Below, in pieces: positions 57,800 through 64,000 of a stretch of DNA of 64,000 nt. The stretch covers positions 558,001 to 622,000 of the forward strand of contig NZ_CP114288.1 in the NCBI RefSeq assembly GCF_027111335.1. Reading direction: 5' to 3'. Numbering within the stretch: position 1 is the stretch's first letter; each line of letters opens with the position of its first letter. The DNA is from Flavobacterium aquiphilum. Lineage in GTDB: Bacteria > Bacteroidota > Bacteroidia > Flavobacteriales > Flavobacteriaceae. Under the pieces are notes generated by a model, which did no database searches, was not told the DNA's origin, and was given only the letters and a program-made list of their open reading frames with translations. The position numbers and the translations under genes are program-made.

Positions 57800-60094
57800 A
57801 TGCGAAAAAGGCTTAAATATCTGTTATTACTATTTGTGCTGCAATTCAGTTTTGCACAAACTAATTTGTCTTGGCAGGGATATTTTTCTTATACCCAAAT
57901 AAAAGCTCTTTCCGAATCGCCAACAACTATCTATGCTGCTTCCGAAAATGCTTTGTTTTCCAAAAACAGTAATACAAACATTTTAAAGACCACTACTACA
58001 ATCGATGGGCTTTCAGGGGAAGTCATAACGGCGCTTTATTACAGTCCAACTTTTAATAAAACGATTATTGGTTATCAAAACGGACTATTAATTGTTGTGA
58101 ACGAGGCCGATGGTTCTATGCTTAAAGTGGTTGATATCATCAATAAAAATTTACCTGCCAATATAAAACGAATCAATAATTTTATGGAGTTTGGAGGTGT
58201 TTTGTATCTCTCAACCGATTTTGGGATTGTTCAGTTTAATTTGGCTACTTCCAAGTTTGGAGACACCTATTTTATTGGCGACAATGGAACCGAAATCAAA
58301 GTTAGTCAAACAGCCATTTACAATGGGTTCATTTATGCCGCCACTTCAAGCGGAATTAGAAAAGGAGATTTAGCCAATCCTAATTTAATTGATTTCAAAC
58401 AATGGCAGATTATTAATTCAGGAGAATGGACAGGAATTGTGTCATTTGGTACCGAATTATATTCCTTAAATACAGCAGGTTACGTTCACAAATACGATTC
58501 GGGTTCCAATGTATTTAACTCCTTTTTGCAATTGGGCGAGGCAGCTACAAACTTTCGTTCCACCTCTGATTATTTGATTATAACGACAGCCAATTCAGTT
58601 TCTATTTACAATAAACAGATGGTCTTGCAGCGTCAGATAAACAGAAATCAAATACCTGATATCAATTCAACGTTTAGCAGTGCTACGATAATAAAAGATT
58701 CGATTTATATTGGCACAACCGAAAACGGTTTGCTTACCACTTTACTTTCTGCTGCTTCAACTTTTGAAAATATAACGCCAAACGGGCCTTCACGAAATAC
58801 TATTTTCGCGCTGCAAGTTACTCCTACACAACTTTGGACAGTTTATGGTGATTATGATATTTTTTATAATCCGTATCCGTTGGATGATTTTGGGATAAGT
58901 AAATTTTCCACTTCAGGGTGGCTTAATATTCCTTATAGCCAAGTTCGAGGAGCCAAATCAATATCCCGGATTATGATTAATCCAATCAATGAAAAAGAAG
59001 TTTATGCGAGTTCTTTTTTCTCAGGTTTATTAAAAATAGAGCAGGATATTCCAACGATTTTATACAATCAAACCAACAGTAGTTTGGAGTCATTAACTAT
59101 CAGTCCGCCCGATCCCAATTATATAGATGTCAGGATTAACGGAACTGCATTTGATAAATCAGGAAATTTATGGATTACCAATTGCAGGGTTGTAAATGGT
59201 TTGAAAATGTTAAGTTCTAATGGGCAATGGAAAAGTTACGCGATGGATAAAATTCTTTCGGTACCATCAGAAAATGATTTTGGTAAAATGGTTATCGATA
59301 AGTATGGTACTAAATGGATGGCAACCAGCAAAAATGGTGTAATAGGATTCAACGAAAGCAGTAATGCCTTTAAAAAAATTACTTTTGGAGAAAATCAGGG
59401 GAATTTACCCATTCAAGATGTTAGGACGGTTGCGGTAGATAATAAGAATCAGCTTTGGATAGGAACAACTAAAGGGTTACGGGTTTTGTCCAATGTAAGT
59501 GATTTCCAGACCGAGAGCCAGTTGACTACTGAAAGCATTATTATTATGGAAGATAATCTGGCGCAGGAATTACTTTATGAGCAGTTTATAAGTGATATCG
59601 AAGTGGATGGTGCTAATAATAAATGGATTGGAACTGCAGATGCCGGTGTATTTCTGCTTTCTCCAAACGGTCAGGAAACCAAGTATCATTTTACGACCGA
59701 TAATTCGCCGCTACCGAGCAATGTGATAAATGACATTAGTATTAATAGTAATACCGGAGAAGTTTTTATAGCAACCGCCAAAGGTTTGATTTCTTTCAAA
59801 GGAATTGCTACTTCAGCCAATCAAAATCTGAATAATGTATATGTGTATCCCAATCCTGTTCGTCCGGAATATCAAGGCACGGTAAAAATAAACGGCTTGC
59901 TCGATAAAGCCAATGTAAAAATAACCGATGTAGCTGGAAATTTGGTCTTTGAAGCTAAATCCGAAGGAGGAACTATAGAATGGGACACCTCCGCTTTCGG
60001 GAAATATAAAGTAGCATCAGGAGTGTATATGATTTTTGTTTCGGCTCAGGATGGGACTGAGACCAAAGTCAAAAAAGTGATGATTATTCGTTAA
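57800..60094 (+). CDS. porZ: Type IX secretion system beta-propeller protein PorZ
   Basis: A 764-residue exported protein with a signal peptide (KYLLLLFVLQFSFAQ). Two seven-bladed-type propeller regions built from two-component-regulator-propeller-like repeats follow (for example GTKWMATSKNGVIGFNES, KNQLWIGTTKGLRVLS, NNKWIGTADAGVFLLS). The C-terminal ~80-residue sorting-type beta domain has VYVYPNPVRPEYQGTV and ends KVKKVMIIR. This order matches PorZ, a surface component of the type IX attachment complex that handles anionic lipopolysaccharide. It is directly followed by recO. Confidence 0.85.
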   Translation: MRKRLKYLLLLFVLQFSFAQTNLSWQGYFSYTQIKALSESPTTIYAASENALFSKNSNTNILKTTTTIDGLSGEVITALYYSPTFNKTIIGYQNGLLIVVNEADGSMLKVVDIINKNLPANIKRINNFMEFGGVLYLSTDFGIVQFNLATSKFGDTYFIGDNGTEIKVSQTAIYNGFIYAATSSGIRKGDLANPNLIDFKQWQIINSGEWTGIVSFGTELYSLNTAGYVHKYDSGSNVFNSFLQLGEAATNFRSTSDYLIITTANSVSIYNKQMVLQRQINRNQIPDINSTFSSATIIKDSIYIGTTENGLLTTLLSAASTFENITPNGPSRNTIFALQVTPTQLWTVYGDYDIFYNPYPLDDFGISKFSTSGWLNIPYSQVRGAKSISRIMINPINEKEVYASSFFSGLLKIEQDIPTILYNQTNSSLESLTISPPDPNYIDVRINGTAFDKSGNLWITNCRVVNGLKMLSSNGQWKSYAMDKILSVPSENDFGKMVIDKYGTKWMATSKNGVIGFNESSNAFKKITFGENQGNLPIQDVRTVAVDNKNQLWIGTTKGLRVLSNVSDFQTESQLTTESIIIMEDNLAQELLYEQFISDIEVDGANNKWIGTADAGVFLLSPNGQETKYHFTTDNSPLPSNVINDISINSNTGEVFIATAKGLISFKGIATSANQNLNNVYVYPNPVRPEYQGTVKINGLLDKANVKITDVAGNLVFEAKSEGGTIEWDTSAFGKYKVASGVYMIFVSAQDGTETKVKKVMIIR

Positions 60095-60109
60095 TAAGAA
60101 ATCGGATTT

Positions 60110-60160
60110 TAGATTTCATAAAGCAGTTTCAGAAATCTAAAATTTAAAACCTAAAATCTA
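60110..60160. repeat. TTTTAGATTT/AAATCTAAAA hairpin between porZ and recO
   Basis: ATTTTAGATTT faces AAATCTAAAAT, with a second AAATCTAAAATT copy just before the recO start. AT-rich dispersed repeat type. Possible weak terminator. Confidence 0.5.
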
Positions 60161-60163
60161 AAA

Positions 60164-60877
60164 TTGTTAGTCAAAACAAAAGCCATCGTAATTTCGACAT
60201 TAAAATTTCAGGAAAAAAGCCTGATTGTAAAATGTTTTACATTATCCAACGGATTGAAATCGTATTTTGTCCGTGATGCTTTTTCGTCCCGAAAGGCAAG
60301 CCAAAAAGCGGCTTATTTTCAGCCTTTGACTATCATCGAAATTGAAGCTGTCCATAAAAACAAAGGGACTTTGGAAAATTTCAAAGAGGTAAAAGTAGCG
60401 TCCCCTTTTCATTCGATACAATCGGATATTTTCAAAAGTACTATTGTTCTGTTTCTTTCCGAAATTCTCCACCATTCGATACATGAGGAAGAGAAAAACG
60501 AACCCTTGTTTACTTTTCTCGAAACCGCTTTGCATTGGCTTGACCAACATGACGAAATTTCAAATTTTCATTTAATTCTGATGTTAGAAACCACAAAATA
60601 TCTTGGTTTTTACCCCGATACTTCGGATATGGATATGCCTTTTTTTGAAATGATTGAAGGCGTTTTTACTCCTTTTCACGGCGTTAGTTCTTTGACAGAA
60701 CACGAAACTCATTTGTTCAAAAAGTTAATTCAGTTAAAATTGGATAATGACCAAAAAGTCTTTCATGTCATTGAAAGACAATTACTCCTGAAAATTTTAA
60801 TTGATTATTATAGTTTTCACCTCGACGGATTCAAGAGGCCAAAATCACTGGATGTTTTGAAGGAAGTTTTTTCTTAA
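60164..60877 (+). CDS. recO: DNA repair protein RecO
   Basis: A 237-residue RecO that loads RecA on gapped DNA with RecF and RecR. The N-terminal OB-fold part reads LVKTKAIVISTLKFQEKSLI and KSYFVRDAF. The C-terminal helical part contains ILMLETTKYLGFYPD. The start codon is TTG (followed by TTA GTC AAA), which gives the family-typical MLVKTK beginning; no ATG is available nearby. It follows porZ after 69 bases and has a hairpin behind it. Confidence 0.93.
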   Translation: MLVKTKAIVISTLKFQEKSLIVKCFTLSNGLKSYFVRDAFSSRKASQKAAYFQPLTIIEIEAVHKNKGTLENFKEVKVASPFHSIQSDIFKSTIVLFLSEILHHSIHEEEKNEPLFTFLETALHWLDQHDEISNFHLILMLETTKYLGFYPDTSDMDMPFFEMIEGVFTPFHGVSSLTEHETHLFKKLIQLKLDNDQKVFHVIERQLLLKILIDYYSFHLDGFKRPKSLDVLKEVFS

Positions 60878-60903
60878 AAAAAGAAAATAAATTTTTATAT
60901 TTG

Positions 60904-60956
60904 CTCACAATTAAAATGTAGGCCTATTCTGCTTTTTAATTGTGAGTCTTTTTTTA
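60904..60956 (+). terminator. Hairpin after recO
   Basis: CTCACAATTAAAA pairs with TTTTTAATTGTGAG, followed by T7. It terminates recO, or attenuates the next gene, whose start is 30 bases on. Confidence 0.75.
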
Positions 60957-60985
60957 ACTAATAAAAAAATATAAAATTCCCAAAA

Positions 60986-62872
60986 ATGGAAAAATTGAAA
61001 TTTTTAATGCTGCTGTTTCTATTTGTCAGCATATCGGTATTTGCCCAGAGAAATTACGATGAGGTAATTAAAACGGATGGTACCATTCAAGATTTAGTGC
61101 AAAACGAGATTACAGGAGTTATTGTCTTTAAAGGAAATGGTAAAATCAGCGGAATTAATGCTGAAACCAAAAAAATTGTATGGACATTAACCAAAGAGGA
61201 TTATGGCAATGCCACTACAATGGAGCTTTTGGGAGATGCTGATTTAGACAAGATGTTCAAAGAAAAAAAAGCGCTAAAAAGTGTCCCAAACAGTCCTTAT
61301 GTTGAGGCTTATGTTAATTCTAAATTCATAATAATTAATACCGATACGGGGAAAATAGTTTACAATTCTTCTAAAGAGTCTTTTTGGGTTGTACAATCGG
61401 ATTTTCTTCCCGAAACCAATGAATATTTGCTTACATTGAGAGACAAAGGGAATATGAATATTGCTTTAATTGATATGAATACCGGAAGCATCAAATGGAA
61501 TACTCCTGTGGATAAATCAAAATCTTTGTTTAGTTTATCGCTAAAAGCAAGTATAAATAAAGCTCAGGTAAACGGTGCCACGATTTATTATTTACTTTAT
61601 GGAAAGCTATATTCCTTCGATAGAGAATCCGGAAAATTAAATTGGAAAGCCGAGGAAGAGTATACAAAATTTTTCCCAACCCAAAACGATAAAAACATTG
61701 TTGTGATTAATTCAGCGGGTACTTTTTCTACAAAAGAATATATAAATGTTTTGAGTACAGATACAGGAAAAAGCATCTGGAAAGAGTCAATAAAAACAAA
61801 ATATGTGGTTTATCTTGAAGATTGGGGAACCAAATTGTTGATTGCTCATTTCGGCGGTTTTAATTTTTTCGACCTAAAAACAGGAGAAAAAATTTGGAAA
61901 AAAGATGCTCGTGGTGATGGATTGAAAAAAGTAATTCCTATCGATAAAGACTTTTTGTATGTAGCAGAAAATGAAATGATGTTAATCAATAAAGACGGAG
62001 AAAAACTTTGGAAAAACTTTATTGAAATTGCTGATGACAAAGAAGATCCTATTTTTTACTTAGGAAAAGTTGGAGAAAAGGTAATGTATCTTACAGGAAC
62101 TTATGGTAATATGGTAGATTACAAAACGGGTAAAAAATTATGGAAACGCAATATCAAGTTTGATAAAGATCGTCCCGTTTTGCCAACTTATGATGAGGCA
62201 ACAAATTCATACTTAGTATATAATGACGAAAAATTATATAAATTCAATCCTACAATTGATGATAAACCAGAGCCATTTGCAGAAGTGAATATCAAAAGAG
62301 AGAAAGAATTAAACAGTATCGAAATGTTTCCTTGGGGAGTTGCCCTTTCCGGGCCGGTTGAGGTAATGGGAGTTGCCCTTGACGGTTCCGTAAAATACCA
62401 TCTTACTTATAACCAACCGGGAGAAACGGGAAGACAGTTTTTAAAAGGTGGTGCAATGGTAGCTAGTTTTGCTTTAGGAGCCACTTCAGTTGCAAAAGGA
62501 ATTGAAGGTTCTGAATGGACTATGACAACTCGTGACGCTAATGGTAATGAAACGACATCTGTTGTAAAAGAAAAAGACAAGGCAAAACTAAATCAGTCTG
62601 CTGCGGCCGCTGCGGGAGCTGGTGCAATGGCAATGGTGGCTGAAAAATTCGGTTCTCGTTTTAATGCAATGAAACAAAACAAAGATTTTTCATATATTTT
62701 TGCAAAAACAGAGACAGGCGAAAAAATGCTTGTGAAAGTTAGAAAATCAGATGGTGTTGAGGTTGATAAATTAATCTTTAAAAACAATCATCCCGTTTAC
62801 GAAATTGATCCGGCGACACAAAACATTTTTTATGTGCTCGATGATTCAATAGAAATTTTTAATAAAAAATAA
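60986..62872 (+). CDS. Exported PQQ-binding-like beta-propeller protein
   Basis: A 628-residue protein with a signal peptide (FLMLLFLFVSISVFAQ). About eight PQQ-like propeller repeats follow, with the typical pattern GKIxW: NAETKKIVWTL, NTGSIKWNTPVD, ESGKLNWKAEEE, DTGKSIWKES, KTGEKIWKKD and KTGKKLWKRN. A later segment is helical and Ala/Gly-rich (AAAAAGAGAMAMVAEKFG). PQQ itself need not bind. A BamB-like scaffold role in the envelope is possible. It precedes another exported protein on the same strand. Confidence 0.82.
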   Translation: MEKLKFLMLLFLFVSISVFAQRNYDEVIKTDGTIQDLVQNEITGVIVFKGNGKISGINAETKKIVWTLTKEDYGNATTMELLGDADLDKMFKEKKALKSVPNSPYVEAYVNSKFIIINTDTGKIVYNSSKESFWVVQSDFLPETNEYLLTLRDKGNMNIALIDMNTGSIKWNTPVDKSKSLFSLSLKASINKAQVNGATIYYLLYGKLYSFDRESGKLNWKAEEEYTKFFPTQNDKNIVVINSAGTFSTKEYINVLSTDTGKSIWKESIKTKYVVYLEDWGTKLLIAHFGGFNFFDLKTGEKIWKKDARGDGLKKVIPIDKDFLYVAENEMMLINKDGEKLWKNFIEIADDKEDPIFYLGKVGEKVMYLTGTYGNMVDYKTGKKLWKRNIKFDKDRPVLPTYDEATNSYLVYNDEKLYKFNPTIDDKPEPFAEVNIKREKELNSIEMFPWGVALSGPVEVMGVALDGSVKYHLTYNQPGETGRQFLKGGAMVASFALGATSVAKGIEGSEWTMTTRDANGNETTSVVKEKDKAKLNQSAAAAAGAGAMAMVAEKFGSRFNAMKQNKDFSYIFAKTETGEKMLVKVRKSDGVEVDKLIFKNNHPVYEIDPATQNIFYVLDDSIEIFNKK

Positions 62873-62881
62873 AAACTCAAG

Positions 62882-62917
62882 AGCCATCAAAATTTACTTT
62901 GATGGCTTTTTTTTTTG
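62882..62917 (+). terminator. Terminator after the propeller gene
   Basis: AGCCATCAAA (62882-62891) pairs perfectly with TTTGATGGCT (62898-62907), followed by T9. The next ATG is at 62920. Confidence 0.85.
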
Positions 62918-62919
62918 AT

Positions 62920-64000
62920 ATGAAAAAAATAATACTTCTCTTTTTTATTTTCGGATTTACAGCAATCCATTCGCAAGAAAAAGTCACTTATAAAAAAGGC
63001 AAATTTTTTGTGCCTACAATTAAGTACTCTCAATATTCTTGTTTAGACAATGTGATTACCCAAACTACTTTTTATCAAATGGATCCCGAGTTGAAAAGCG
63101 AGGAACAAGTTTTGAAAAAAAGCTATTTTAATATTGACGGGTACATAAAGGATCCTTCAAACGGGAAATTAAAAATTTATATCACGATACCTTTTCCAAG
63201 ATACACGAATACCCAAATGGACAGTGTTTACAATAGCAAAACGAAAGTATGGGCCTATCATCCGTATTCCGGGTATGATGTCAAAGTTAACATAGAGGTG
63301 AAGTGTGGTGATAAATTGATTTATTCCGATGTGTTTGTCAGTTCCGAAAAGAATGTTTTTCTAGGAAGTTACAATAAAGAAAGCGCCAAAGCGGCAGTTG
63401 CTTCCAATCAACAAAAAATGAAGAACTCTGAGATAAAAGAGAACCTTACTGTTGAAGAATTAGGAATTGACACGGTTATTTATTCTACAATGAATCGAAT
63501 CCAAGGATTACTCAATTATAAATTTGGATATTATAATGATGAGGTAAAAGATAAATTTGAGTTTATGACCTCCAAGGGACATCCGGAATATCAACAAATG
63601 TTTGCTTTTGAAAATGCCATAACGGAACAAATGGGAAAAGTTACATTAGAAAAAGGTTTGGACGTGAAGGTATTAATGCCACATTTAGTTTATTTGGAAA
63701 GTCTGTTGACAAAGTACCCACAACTTCCCGAAAACGAGAACATTCGGTTTTTAGTTACCTATGATTTGGCATTGACGTATTTACTATTGGAAAACAAAGA
63801 AAAATCACTGTATTTTGCCGATTTACTTATTAAAAACGACAAACAAAGTTCTAAAGGGACAGATATTATAGACCGTGTCAATAAGGCTAATTTTGTAGAC
63901 AGAATGACTAGGACGCATACGAATCGTTTTGTCGAATTAAAAAAATTAGGTTTCAAAATTAAGGAAGAAAAGGAAGAAGCCAGACTCGCTTTTTTTGAAA
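62920..64000 (+). CDS. Exported hypothetical protein (cut by window end)
   Basis: At least 360 residues, open to the end of the window with no stop. It begins with a signal peptide (KKIILLFFIFGFTAIHSQ). The mature part first shows strands (KGKFFVPTIKYSQYSC, KLKIYITIPFPRYT), then a helical region with a TPR-like segment near 270-320 (LVTYDLALTYLLLENKEKSL). I do not recognise a family. It starts three bases after a terminator's T run, so it may be read through or have its own weak promoter. Confidence 0.7.
   Translation, partial: MKKIILLFFIFGFTAIHSQEKVTYKKGKFFVPTIKYSQYSCLDNVITQTTFYQMDPELKSEEQVLKKSYFNIDGYIKDPSNGKLKIYITIPFPRYTNTQMDSVYNSKTKVWAYHPYSGYDVKVNIEVKCGDKLIYSDVFVSSEKNVFLGSYNKESAKAAVASNQQKMKNSEIKENLTVEELGIDTVIYSTMNRIQGLLNYKFGYYNDEVKDKFEFMTSKGHPEYQQMFAFENAITEQMGKVTLEKGLDVKVLMPHLVYLESLLTKYPQLPENENIRFLVTYDLALTYLLLENKEKSLYFADLLIKNDKQSSKGTDIIDRVNKANFVDRMTRTHTNRFVELKKLGFKIKEEKEEARLAFFE

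Noticed and set aside
1..64000. CRISPR array, tRNA, rRNA or prophage genes
   Set aside because: Searched by eye. No regularly spaced repeat-spacer pattern, no cloverleaf and no structural phage genes were seen.

Overview
The window looks like a chromosomal segment of a Flavobacterium-type member of the Bacteroidetes. It is AT-rich. Genes mostly lack Shine-Dalgarno sequences. Many starts are preceded by the Bacteroidetes -7 box TAnnTTTG, some with a TTG 17-19 bases upstream. It carries clade-typical genes: a complete Bat (aerotolerance) cluster, a PorZ-like type IX secretion protein, an epimerase-type threonine dehydrogenase and several exported beta-barrel proteins. No rRNA, tRNA, CRISPR array or prophage was seen.

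Layout. 1-2.3 kb is a small accessory patch: the end of an IS982-type transposase, a TIGR02391-like protein with a HEPN-like Rx4H motif, and a YoeB-type toxin-antitoxin pair. 2.3-27.6 kb is mostly metabolic and housekeeping: GH63-like glucosidase, threonine dehydrogenase, mfd with a duplicated 3' tail behind an extra lipoprotein gene, AraC regulator plus SDR, a split FAD/Fe-S D-lactate-type dehydrogenase, YraN, LD-carboxypeptidase, cyclic-nucleotide phosphodiesterase, ALDH7-like dehydrogenase, phosphoesterase and aldo/keto reductase. 27.8-37.5 kb is the moxR-DUF58-BatD-like-batA-batB-batC-batD-batE cluster. A four-helix-bundle (S23-type) gene bracketed by a perfect 26-bp inverted repeat is inserted in it. 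37.6-44.9 kb holds cvpA-like, pheS, gpsA, a YqhD-like alcohol dehydrogenase and a DJ-1/PfpI gene divergent from a LysR regulator.

45.0-49.2 kb is a compact NAD/ADP-ribose operon: an NrtR-like Nudix regulator, a short divergent PRPP synthetase, NADAR, macrodomain and a NAMPT-like transferase. Two 21-nt palindromic sites sit in the same register on the -7 boxes of the regulator and of the operon. 50.2-52.7 kb is the yicC-gmk-nadD group, interrupted by a second S23-type gene that has an in-frame TAG and is also bracketed by inverted repeats. 53-64 kb holds an ArsC-like protein, DinB-like protein, cystathionine gamma-synthase-like enzyme, glutamate dehydrogenase, porZ, recO, a PQQ-propeller protein and a cut exported protein.

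The most interesting signals are four. First, the NrtR/PRPP synthetase/NADAR/macro/NAMPT operon could rebuild NAD from ADP-ribose. Second, inverted-repeat-bracketed S23 genes lie inside conserved operons, next to gene-less repeat pairs of the same families. Third, a dispersed structured element in three clear copies and one doubtful copy keeps its hairpins, and an outer stem with a compensatory change, while its sequence varies. Fourth, a vestigial duplicated mfd C-terminus marks an insertion scar.
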